From: Hippophae tibetana | Taxonomy: Eukaryota; Streptophyta; Magnoliopsida; Rosales; Elaeagnaceae | Assembly: GCA_037013495.1 (NCBI GenBank) | Contig: CM072811.1 | Coordinates: 27,158,159-27,222,158, forward strand | Reading direction: 5' to 3' | DNA: 64,000 nt | Shown here: positions 37,521-48,400 of the stretch, piece after piece | Layout of the letters: each line of letters starts with the position of its first letter | How positions within the stretch are numbered: position 1 is the first letter of the stretch | Notes under the pieces: generated by a model | What the model was told of the DNA's origin: nothing | Database searches by the model: none | Seen by the model: the letters and a program-made list of their open reading frames with translations, nothing else | Translations under genes and position numbers: made by a program

Positions 37521-39185
37521 ACAATTTGTTACGCAATTTTGTGATTTATTGGTAGAATATATGATGTAAGTGGTCAAACATGTTGACAGTGTGTGAAGTT
37601 TTTTTTCCCCACCAATTTTTGTAGTTAAATGCTATGAAAATAATAGTTTTGTAGCTAAATATTTATAACTATAGTTAATTTTTTTAATATGTTCTTGTAA
37701 TATAAATTATTTATAATAATAAAATTAAATTAAATTTATGAATGATAAGTGATAAATTTTAATATAGTTATGTCATAATTGAGCTCTTGTTAGAGTGTTA
37801 AGTAGTGTTTGCCATGTAAATATTTTTGGCCCAAAAAAAAATTATAATTTTTTATAATTTTTTTCTCCCTTTCGGCAGTAAAGTTCAGATTCCAATCCCA
37901 CCCAAATAACTTACAAATAAAATTATTTTAATCTTTTGGATACAATGAATGGGCATGATGATAACAATAAGTTATAAGAGTAAGTTTATTTTATTTGCAC
38001 ACATTGATTATATTTTCATCCACGAGCCTAATTTTTATTAATTTTTGATTTATTATTATTATTATTGTTATTCTTAATCTAGCTAAGGGAAATGGAAAAG
38101 AAGCTTTTAAAGTCACTACTAAAAGTCAAGTTACAAATACCCTTTATTAGTTAGTATGCATGATTTTGCTATCAAAGACCACTTCATTAAAGGAGATGAT
38201 ATGGGAAGGCTTTGTAAAATTTTCCTAAAAGTAATATTATTTTATAATTAATCACATGAGAAATTAAATTAATATAGTTAGTTGAAAATATTAAATTATT
38301 TTTTATAATAATTTAAATAAATAAAAAAAATCATTAAATGAGCCTAATATCAATATTAATATGGTAATGATTCGACAGAGTGCTTCTGTAATAGTACGTA
38401 GTCCATGTAATTTAAATTTTTTTATATCTTCAGTTTCAATAAATAAATTTTTATTGTCTTAATAAATAAATTTTTTTTAATAGAAACTTAAGGGGAGTAA
38501 AAAGCAAAGGATTAAAAAAGAAATATATTCTCATCTCCACTAAAAAATTCGCACAAGGGGCCTTATGGCCGTTAACACATCTACACATAACTTGGGACTT
38601 AAGATAGAAAAATAAAATATTAAAGAAAATAAATTGAGTGTTTTGAGTTGAATGTTTGAAATAATATATTTTTATTCTAAAAATAATATTTAAATTATGT
38701 TTATTTTTTATAATAGTTTAATCTTTAATAAATAATTATTTTTTATTTTTATTTATTTTATTCTTTCGATTACAATTTATAAAAATTAAAACAATTTTTA
38801 TTTAATATACCTAAAAATATCAATAAATAAACTGAAAAAAATTACATTATTTTTTAATAATAATAAGACTAAATTATTAACAAAAATAAATATATAACTT
38901 AAATGTTATTTTTATAATAAATATAAGATCACGATGATATTTATCTTTAAAAAAACGAGAATGTTTTTTAGTTATATTATTTTAAATTAAACTATGTAAA
39001 ATAATTTTTTCTAATTTTAAATTTAATTAATTAAACTAATTTAATATTATTTAAGTGATATTTTATTGTTATAAATGTTAAATGTATAATTTAAGGTAAT
39101 TAAAAAAATTGTCAAATTACTATTAAAAAAAGAAGCTAAAAGCATAAATTTCCTTGATGACCAAGTTTCACAAATCCTCCGAGCC
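37521..39185 (+). other. 5' flank of AAA-ATPase gene 3
   Basis: No gene is seen. Positions 37935-37960 match 19390-19425, and 38430-38640 match 22165-22385, so this is the counterpart of the gene 2 upstream region. It lacks the LTR remnant and the 38-bp tandem repeat found there. Confidence 0.6.
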
Positions 39186-39192
39186 TATAAAA
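39186..39192 (+). promoter_or_regulatory. TATA box of AAA-ATPase gene 3
   Basis: TATAAAA lies 132 bp upstream of the start codon, in the same gagcctataaaa context as gene 2. Confidence 0.7.
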
Positions 39193-39317
39193 ACCCAATA
39201 CCCAGATTCCCAAACTCAACACCATTATCAAATTACTCTCCAAAGATTTGTACTCTAAAACACCATTATCAAATCTCTAACTTTGAAGAAGCATTCAAAG
39301 AAAGAAAACCCAAAACC

Positions 39318-41563
39318 ATGATTTCATTCAACAGCATACCCACAACACCAACGTCATTATTTTCAGCTTATGCCTCATTCACAACTTTAATAATGCTAAT
39401 TCGTTCTATGGCCAACGAACTACTCCCACCCCAAATCCAATCCTACATTTCCTCAGCCATTCACTACCTCTTCAAACCTCTCAATTCCAACATCACTCTC
39501 GTAATTGAAGAATATTGTAATATGTTCTCTAGAAACGAAGTTTACGAAGCCGCCGAGATTTACCTTCGAACCAAAATCAACCCATCAACCCAACGTTTGC
39601 GAATCAACAAAACCCAGAAACAGAGTAAACTCAACATTTCAATAGAAAAAGGAGAAGAAGTCAAAGACAATTTTGACAACGTTAAACTCAAATGGCTTTT
39701 GGTTTACTTCGAACCCAACAAATTTTCAGGCGAGAAGCGTGAATTTCAATTGACTTTCCCCAAAAAGTTCAAAGATAAAGTCTTGAACTTTTACTTGCCT
39801 TATGTGTTGAGTGAAGCTAATAAAATTAAACAAGAAGAGAGAATGGTCAAGATCCATACTAAACGTAGTTCGTACGGTGGTGGTGAAGAAGATGATGGTT
39901 GTGGTGGTAATCAATTATGGGGTTGTGTGAATTTGGATCATCCTGCAAAGTTCGAAACTTTGGCTATGGACCCAGAAATGAAGAAGAAAATTGTTGATGA
40001 TTTAGATAGATTTGTGAGAAGAAGAGAGTTTTATAAGAGAGTTGGGAAAGCTTGGAAAAGAGGGTATTTGTTGTTTGGTCCACCTGGTACTGGTAAATCT
40101 AGTTTGATCGCTGCCATGGCTAATTATCTCAAGTTTGATGTTTATGATTTGGAGCTAAGTGGTATTTACAATAATGCTGAATTGAGGAGAACATTGTTAT
40201 CTACTACAAATCGTTCGATTTTGGTCATTGAGGATGTAGATTGTAGTGTGAATATGGAAAACAGGCAATCGGAAGATCGTGGTTACCATCAAAATCCTGC
40301 TTCTCAACCCAAGGTTAGTGATCTTTAAGATATTTAATTTAATTTAATTGCTTTGTGACTAGTTTCCAAAATTTTATCTTGAGAAGTTCGATTCAATTGC
40401 CTTCAACCCCTCTTCTTCTTTTATAAAAGATATTTGATATCGTTTGAGTTTGTGACTTGAAACAGGAGAAATAATGAGTATTATCATCAAATCATTAATT
40501 CAAACCTCATTCCGTTTTAGTTGAGTTGTGGAGGTAATGACAATTTGACTCAATAATCAGTATCCTAATAGGAAACTAGCTCATTGGGATCAATTTAGGG
40601 CAAATCAATTCGGGTAAAATAAAAATAGAACTAGATGATACCTTTTTTTTCTTTCTTTTTTATGAATAACTCGAGTTGGATTCGATTCAAAGTTTATTTA
40701 TTTTTAAAATTTATTTTCAAATGATATTTTCTTTTTTATTATCAATTATCATACAAAATGTATCAATCATTGCCATTTCTAATTGCACAACTAATGGCTT
40801 ATTGTTGGGTTTAAAAACATTGTTTCTAAGTATAGGTATGTATTTTTGGAAGCAATTTATCTATTTTATCTACACATTTGTCATGTTTTGGTGGTAAATA
40901 AAGTAGCATCCAAAAATATGACAAAATATGACAGTAGAATTGGACTCTATGCACTTGGGTGATAGATAAGGTTATGATTTAGTAGTTGGTTATACATATA
41001 ATTAGAAGAAGAGTTATTTGTTTTGTAGTTGGACTAATGTGGTGTTTTCTAATCTTATGTTATTGCAGTTCACTCTCTCAGGGCTATTGAATTTCATTGA
41101 TGGCTTATGGTCAAGTTGTGGTGATGAGAGAATTATTGTGTTCACAACCAACCATAAAGATAAGTTAGACCCAGCATTGTTGCGTCCTGGTCGAATGGAT
41201 ATGCACATTCACATGTCTTATTGTACAAGTCAAGGTTTTAAGACGCTAGCCACTAATTACCTTGGCATTGATAGCTACAAACATCATCTCTACAAAGAAA
41301 TTGAAGTTCTAATTGATAGTACAGAGGTAACTCCAGCAGAGATTGCTGAAGAGTTGATGAAGAATGATGATATTGATGTTGGTTTTGGAGAGCTTGTTAA
41401 TTTTCTCAAGCATAAGAGGATCGAGAGCGATGAAAAAAAGGTTGAAGACAACCAACAAGAACAAAAACAAGTTGAGGAACCAATTGAACCTCAAGAAGCA
41501 AAGAGAGTTAAAACCAATAGAGGTAAAGGTGTTCATATGAGGAGAAGATTTGTGCGTCAATGA
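39318..41563 (+). CDS. AAA-ATPase gene 3, BCS1/HSR4 type (496 aa, two exons)
   Basis: Close paralog of gene 2. Exon 1 is 39318-40313 (332 codons) and exon 2 is 41069-41563 (164 aa plus stop). The 755-bp phase-0 intron is about 610 bp longer than in gene 2. Walker A GPPGTGKS is at 254-261, Walker B ILVIEDVD at 301-308, sensor-1 Asn360 and arginine fingers Arg371 and Arg374, all intact. About 25 of the 332 exon 1 residues differ from gene 2. Residues from about 105 to 200 are identical apart from the flanks. The C-terminal tail is nine residues shorter than in gene 2 but keeps the Glu/Gln-rich then basic pattern. An alternative frame starting at 41018 reads through the intron end and is not the start. 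The membrane role is inferred from the family. Confidence 0.93.
40366..40980. other. ~610-bp insertion in gene 3 intron, unclassified
   Basis: Both ends of the gene 3 intron align with the 145-bp intron of gene 2 (gttagtgatcttta... and ...gttggttat.catata...ttgcag). The extra sequence lies between 'gtgacta' and 'gtagttggtta'. I see no clear terminal repeats, LTR or coding domain in it, and no convincing target duplication. A 73-codon frame at 40676-40897 is hydrophobic but looks like chance. Confidence 0.7.
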
Positions 41564-41984
41564 TCTTTACCACAATGTGTTGGTTTCTAAATATTGTTGG
41601 GAGGATCAATAATGTTGCCAATGCTTTGCTTTGTTTGTGAATTTCTTGCTTGTACGTAAAAGAACAGTAAACTAACTTATTAAAATTTTGTTTTATAGTT
41701 TCAAAGGGATGTATCATGATCATATAAGACTACTTTTTACAGTCTTGGTTTGAATCAAATATTTTATACTATTTAATTTTTTTTTTTGGGTCATATTATA
41801 CATCGTACCAAACAAGCCCTTAAGTGAGCTCGGTATCATTATGGTTCGTCCCCCTTTGTCCCTTTATTGAAGAAGAAAACATTAAAATGACAATCATATC
41901 CTTATAAATTTGTCACAATTGTATCACGTGACAAATTATGCCCTGCATCATGTTAAAATGACAACCATATCCTCGTCAATCTAG
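41564..41984 (+). other. 3' flank of gene 3
   Basis: No gene. The first 250 bp align with the flank of gene 2 (shared 'ccaatgctttgctttgtttg' and 'catattatacat'). Positions 41830-41980 hold two similar stretches around 'aaaatgacaatcatatcct' (41885 and 41955), an imperfect short direct repeat about 70 bp apart. Confidence 0.5.
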
Positions 41985-42480
41985 TTGGTTATGTATTGTC
42001 TATGCTTCTCTTACCTTGTCTTTTGGCGTACTTTTCCCTGTTAAATGAAAGTTCAATTTGAACAATCTAACAAGCAAGCACAATGGCAAGTGTATCAAGC
42101 ATAATGGCAAGTATATTTCATAGGTACACATGCTGGAAAAAATCAGTAGATGCAAATTTAACTAAACCAAGTAATGATAAGTGCACCTTTTCCCCCAATC
42201 AGACATGAATTCCACATTATCGTATACATTTAATACAGGGAATCAAATTTAATGGACATTTACTATAGTGTCAATAGAAATGGAGGAGTTTTCTATGCTG
42301 AGGGAATTTAATCAGACACTAACCGTGTTAGGTGGAAATGCAAAATCTCAAAAGCAAGTTCATTTCATCCATGTTGGTTTAGGCCCGCTGAAATTGAAAA
42401 CGATTTTGGCTTGCATTGTCCTTTTTATTGTTGCAGTTTCCAAGTTCGAGTGTGTTTTGTAAACAACCTTGTAACCATTT
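41985..42480 (-). pseudogene. TIM14 fragment (exon edge plus intron start)
   Basis: This is a decayed copy of 45541-46010 from the true TIM14 gene. Positions about 41998-42037 match the first bases of the last TIM14 coding exon and its splice acceptor. Positions 42038-42480 match the adjoining intron, with shared 'caatctaacaagcaagcaca', 'ccaatcagacatgaattc' and 'ggtggaaatgcaaaa' strings. Nearly all of the exon, including the HPD motif and stop codon, is missing: the match jumps from 'gttggttatgtattgt' (downstream of the gene) straight to the exon edge. It cannot make a protein. It shows that the duplicated AAA-ATPase block carried its TIM14 neighbour. Confidence 0.8.
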
Positions 42481-42604
42481 CTCTTTTAATTATATATCTA
42501 ATTTACTACTCATATTTTTTTCATGTGTAATTTGTTTACACTAACACGTTTTTATCATAGTACACTCCTACCTTTTGTTTATGCTCTTTGACAATCGACA
42601 CGAA

Positions 42605-42865
42605 TCAAAGCTTATGCACGCGGCTATTTTGTATATTTGAGGATCGTTCAAGGTTGTTGTCAGACTCCTCCATGCTGGATGAAAGCGTAGATGTAACCAC
42701 CTCAATTAGTATCACTGCCTCTATTCCATAGACAAGAGAAAAATGTCTCATTAATCGAATCTCTTGGATAAGTTCTGATTGCCCATAAAACACCTGGGAG
42801 ATCCTCTGCATAATTGATTCCACAATATATTTAATATAAATTTTAGAAATAGTCAAAAATATCAT
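42605..42865 (-). mobile_element. Ty3/gypsy integrase-like fragment
   Basis: A minus-strand open stretch contains HFSLVYGIEAVI, which resembles the conserved PFSLVYGTEAVIP box near the C-terminal end of gypsy integrases. Nothing else of the element is recognisable next to it. It is a short fossil lying between the TIM14 and AAA-ATPase fragments. Confidence 0.55.
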
Positions 42866-43009
42866 TAAAAATTTTATTTCCCAATATAGTTTATTAAAAT
42901 TATTACTAAAATTTAAAAATGAATCTTATATTTAACTAAATCATTTTTTAATAAAGATTATAATGTCACAAGCTTCCATATCCACACATATATTGGCGAG
43001 AGTCCTTGA

Positions 43010-43265
43010 TAAAGAAATTGGTAGTCACAAGCACCATATCAATATTTCAAGTAGATAGTACTAAGGTAACTCCAGCAAAATTGCTGAAGAGTTGATGAAG
43101 AATGATGTTATTGGTGTTGTTTTTGGAGAACTTGATAATTTCCTCAAGCTCAAGAGGATTGAGAGGGATGAAAAAACGGTTGAAGAGAACCAACAAGAAG
43201 AAGAACAAGTTGAGGAATCAATGCAACCTCAAGAAGCAGGAGTTAAAACCAACAATAATTAAGTG
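43010..43265 (+). pseudogene. AAA-ATPase pseudogene (3' end of exon 2 only)
   Basis: This matches the last part of exon 2 of genes 2 and 3, from about 41298 to 41510 in gene 3. Shared strings include 'gtaactccagca', 'gaagagttgatgaagaatga' and 'gttgaagagaaccaacaaga'. The AAA core, all ATP-binding motifs and exon 1 are gone. One base is missing near 43076 relative to the genes, which shifts the frame. The tail then reads into TAA at about 43259. The following 3' flank (to about 43700) matches that of gene 2. It is the relic of a third block copy. Confidence 0.85.
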
Positions 43266-43705
43266 AATAGAAGTAAAAGAGAGAGAAAGATGTGCATAAA
43301 GGGAGCCTACTCATGCGGGGCAATGATAATTGACACAATGTTGGTTTTTAAATATAGTGGTGAGGATTAATGAGGTCACCAATCCTTTGCTTGCTTTGGG
43401 AATTGCTTGATTGTGCATAAAGAATAGAGAACTCCGTTTATATTATTACAACTTTGTTCCATAGCTTTAAGGGTTGTACCATGATTATATAAGACTATTT
43501 TTTGAAGTCTTGATCAAATCAAATATCTGAGTAGCTAAAATTTACATCTAGTTAGTTAAATTTACATATTATTTTCTTTTGGTCATATTATACATTGTAA
43601 CAAACATATTATTTTTTTTCTTCTGGTTGCTTTAACTCAACCGTAAATGAAGAACTACACTTGTGTGTTCTGGAAGACCAGTGTGTATACCTTTAAAAAA
43701 AAACA
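43266..43705 (+). repeat. duplicated 3' flank of the AAA-ATPase block
   Basis: Aligns by eye with 24560-25130, including 'aaatttacatctagttagtt', 'ggtcatattatacat' and 'gtgtgtatacctt'. This copy is closer to gene 2's flank than to gene 3's, whose match breaks off near 41820. Confidence 0.75.
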
Positions 43706-45440
43706 CTTCTCACTGAAAATCTATGTTTTACGTGTGTAAATTTGAGCTCAATGGTGATCAAAATTACCCTAAGGATGAATATAAGATGCACGATGAATTC
43801 TCAAAATGCACATTGTGATCAATTAAAAGTAAGTTGAAATAGTCATTGTTTATCATCCTAAGGAATAATCCCTATACATAGAGGATTACGTGTTGTAAAT
43901 AGGATGCTTGTAAAGAGTTAATGGATTATAGTTAATTCACTATTACTAAATAATCTATGAGATATGCATATGAAATTCTGAACAATATAACTATGTTTAT
44001 TCATGATCCATATGTAAATACACTTTTGATCCCCACTAGGGACTTTTGTAGGTGGAACACTGAACTTTGAGATCGAAATGTTCTTATTATCTTTCTATTT
44101 TACAAAACAAACATAAAATAAAGTAAGTGTTATTAATGAAAGATTAATAAGAGCACAATTTGTATCAATCTGCTTTCCAATTTTGTTTTCTTATCTTTAA
44201 AATTAGTTGCATGTTTTTTAATAAATTTTTTATAGAAGATAAAAATAACTAATTATGTTTTTTTTGTTTTCTAAAATAAAAACAAAACACCATAAAACTT
44301 ATTTGATAAAAACATTTTGTATTAGGTTTTTATTTCTCTATTTAATAGTCACTTTTTATATTTTAAATTAATTTTTATTAAAAACGATAATAAAAAGAGG
44401 TAGAATTGTGAACTTTGCAAACAAAGAGATGTTAACATAATAGTTTGTTATTTTAATAGTACTTTCATTAAATAAAAAGTAAACATGTGAATCCATATTT
44501 TCATAGAAATATAATAATAATCCCTATGTTAATTAGATATTTTAACATATCATGCATATAAATAAAAATACGAAAGACAAACCCATCCTTAAAACTATTT
44601 TCCACCAATAAACCACATCTCAATCTTCAATCCACTGTTTATGAAAACATTAACTGTTATAAATTTTATTAGATATTAAATTGAGATAAATTTTAAACTG
44701 ATTTTTTTGGAATTTATAATGGTCAAAAAAGGTTTTTATTTCTTAATTATTTTAGAAACAAATTTGCCTTCATTTTTAACTCACTTGCGCTCATGTGCAT
44801 TATACATGTTAAAATTTTAGTTAAATCATATTTTAAATCACTGATATATATAAACTTAAATGTATTAATTACTAATATACTTTTATAAAACTATAGATCT
44901 ACATGCATACATTTATTTTTATACAAGTCCTAAGATGTGATGTTTAATTTTTTAAATTCGAAAACAAAAACAAGTTGCCAAAGCTTGAATTTCCAAAATA
45001 AGGCTAAAAAGTGCAACTCCTTTTTAATTAAAATGATAACCTAAAAACACAGCTCGTTGTTCAAAAACTTGAATTTGAAATGAAAAATTAAAAAAAAAAA
45101 AAAAAAAAAAAGGAAAGCATTCAGAATGCATAAATAAGAAAGCACAAGCGAAGCCATAAAAGTGTAACCAAATAAGCACAGAGCACAATTGAATATAATC
45201 AAGTAACATTTTATGGACAAATCTTAATCCACCAACTGATACACCTACAGTTGGTTATGTATTGTATTTCCTCTTTTGTTAATGATAAATACAATCCGAA
45301 CACTAGAGTAAATTTAGACGACCCTAAAGAATCACCTGAACTGGACTCTAATAAGGTCATCTTTGCTATCTAGAAACAACAGACGAACATCCTAACACTC
45401 ATTGATCCAAAGTATCGCAGAGTAAGGTAGGGTAAAATCA
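43706..45440. other. AT-rich spacer downstream of TIM14
   Basis: No gene is seen. It contains a long A run (about 45090-45110). Positions 45430 and below hold the TIM14 3' untranslated region on the minus strand. Confidence 0.6.
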
Positions 45441-48400
45441 TCAGAATGCAGATCCACCACCCTTGGTTTTTCCAAGCAACATATCTTTAGCTTCATTGAT
45501 TTTAGAGGCAAGGTAATGGCTACCACCAGCATCTGGATGGTTTGCAACGATCACCCTTCTATGTGCTTCTCTTACCTTGTCTTTTGGAGTACTTTCCCTG
45601 TTAAATGCAAGTTCAATTAGAAACAATCTAACAAGCAAGCACATAGGAAAGCTAAAGAGAAAGGGAGGGAGGGGGGGAGAAAGGTAGACAAAGGTAAGAG
45701 CGAAGCACGGTGAGAAACAATAAGAGTAGAGCATTTCCCCAATCAGACATGAATTCTACATTATCATACATTCCATATGAAGAGAAAATTAACGGACATC
45801 TATTATAATATAACTCACAGAGTTTTCCACCCATAACAGGATAGACGCTAACTTGGTGAGGTGGAAATGCAAAAAACAATTCTAAAAAAAGAGTTAATTT
45901 CATCTCAATGCTGGTTTAGGTTGTGCTTGATAAAGATTTTGGTTTGTGTTTTCCTTTTTCAGTAGCCATTTCCAAAATAAAATGTGTTTCGTTAACCATT
46001 TCTCTCTTTCTGATTTCTTTCTCAATTTTTAGAAGCCAGAATAAGCCAAGTGTTGGAGTTTGCATGTAGATGTCACACGTATGCTTATCCAAAGTCATTA
46101 GTAAAACCTATGATTGCATGCTTGTATGCAACTTAATGTAAGGAGGTATTAATAAAGTGTAGTGGGGGTATGTTTGTAATCTTTTAACCCTTATGTCTCC
46201 TCAAACAAAGTAATATTTCCTTGAAAAACTTAAAAAATAGTCATAAGAGCGTTGTGCCATCGGAGGTGTTGGATATAACTGTATACTCTTGTGTCATGAT
46301 TGATTTATGTTTGTTTAATTCTTTCTTGGTTGCCTCGAGGTTCTTCATTTCCTCAATTGTTGCTTGTCGTGTGACGCCCCAATGATTGGCTTGTGATTAC
46401 CCCCTGCTTACTTCGTGTTCGCAAGGTGCAGCAACCAAGGTCATATGTGCTAATCAAATTGACTTGCTTCCTTGTAGGTTAACAAGTGCCAAACAATTCG
46501 AAATCGTTATAGTTGGTATCAAAGCTCGAAAGCTACGGGAGAAAAAGGCACAATGATGAACCAACATTTTGATTCATATGATCAACAACTGGGTGAACTA
46601 GCAGGCTTAACTGAACTTATACATTAAGTGCTAAAATGATCGACCTTCGAGGTCTTGTGGCTACTGTTGAAAGTTTAAAAACTAGATTACTAGCCATGAA
46701 AGGAATAAAAGAGGATAGTCTCCATTGAACTCTAGATCTAACACGTCATCAATTGATGAGCATGCAAAAAGTGTTGAATGCAACACAAGGTTTGGTAAGA
46801 GAACTCAGAGATGATGTGCATGTGACTATTGACGCAATCAAGATGGAGTTAAGAGAAATAAACACAAAGCTCAATATCACTTATTGAGTTGTTGCCAACC
46901 AACCAATTTAACCCTCAACCAATGGCAATTCCTCACGTATTCGGTTTGGGGCCACGGAAGCTTCTTGTTGCCGCTACCCTTTCTTGTTACTTGTCAATGC
47001 ACAGAACCATACATGAATTCTTGCGTTTCCTCTATCACTAGAAGCGAGTGAGACACTCTTTTGTTTGGAGGCGCTTTTTTCGTTTGAGATTTTGGATTTA
47101 AGTTCCTCTAGCTCCCGAAAAGGACATCATATAGACTGGATTAAAAGGGCCCTGGTTCTGGAAGGCACATGAGTCCGAACGCATCTTCTGTGCTGCGAAC
47201 ATGAGAGCAAGGCCCCACACCATGTACATGCAATACTAGGAGAAGAGGGCATTAACTTCTGCGGATACGAGGGAGAACTCGCTACAACCGTTCTTAGACA
47301 TGGTCATCAATCTGGCTTAAATGGATTGGCCCCGCTTTTAAGGCCAGAAGGGGTTACTGCACCTTTGACTATGCGAGAGGTGCACCTAACCCACCTACCC
47401 ACTCAGCACTGATTTGTACACGAATGCGTGAGTTATACCGGGGAACCCAAAAGAGGCTATTCCTCTCTCGGGGGCCTGAGTAAATGAGTCCTAGGTCAAT
47501 CCATTTTGTCCGGGTAATCTAAGAGGAAATGAATCAGAATGAATCCACTTTAAAATCGTCTGCCCTGCACCCACCCCCCGGGGAGGCGATACTAGTTATC
47601 AAGTCAGAGAGACTGAATCTTAATACAATAAAGAATACTCAAGGAAAAGACAAATTCTTTCGTTTGGGGAGATTTGTGCAGGCATTCGATTGAGTTGGGC
47701 ATGGCTTTTTTCTTGCTTCAGGACCAACCCCTTCATTATGATTAGTAAGATGGGAAAAAGCGCTTGAGGTTAGAAATCCAAGATGAAATCTCGATGCATC
47801 ATGGTGAATGGTATCGTATATAAGATCACGGCCAACCCTACTTAGACGACTAATGACTTTTCCGACGCGAGCTTGGGACTTAACTTGGCACCAGGGCGGC
47901 ACCCTTCCCTATCTCACTGAGCCGCCTAACCCAAGCATATAGACAAACCCCACGAACAACTAAACCATCCGTTTCGGGAGCTGCAAGGAGGCAATTGGTC
48001 ATTACTAGAAGATGAGAAAGATGCAGGACCAGAAATCGGAGGTGTCCCTAAGGGCACCGCAGTGCGTCAGCGAGTTTACTATCAAAATTCTTCCAGCCGA
48101 AAAGGAAACTCCTTTGCCCAAACCATCAACAGCAAAGGGCCTGACCGTCGTCCGCTCTGGTCAAGCCAGCTCGAACCTCGAACTTATAGAGGGGTACGAG
48201 ATGTCAAAGAGCTTGAGAATTTCATCTTTGATATGCAACAATACTATTAAACATTAGGGATTGACTCGTAGAATGCAAAGGTCAACACTGTCACCATGTA
48301 TGAAAGACAAAGTATGATGACATTCAGAAGGGACGGTGCCATATTAACTCTTGGGAAGATTTGAAAGGAGAGTTGAAGACTCAATTCTTTCTTGAAAATG

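Noticed and set aside
22948-41563. AAA-ATPase cluster as a new multi-gene defence system
   Set aside because: The genes are tandem copies of one known plant family. No partner genes of other types are consistently linked except the TIM14 fragments, which are duplication debris.
45024-45209. 61-codon minus-strand frame with a phenylalanine run
   Set aside because: It is the translation of a poly-A tract downstream of TIM14 and has no coding character.
47639-47902. 87-codon minus-strand frame in the GC-richer segment
   Set aside because: I could not assign it to any mitochondrial, plastid or nuclear family. Higher GC makes longer chance frames more likely.
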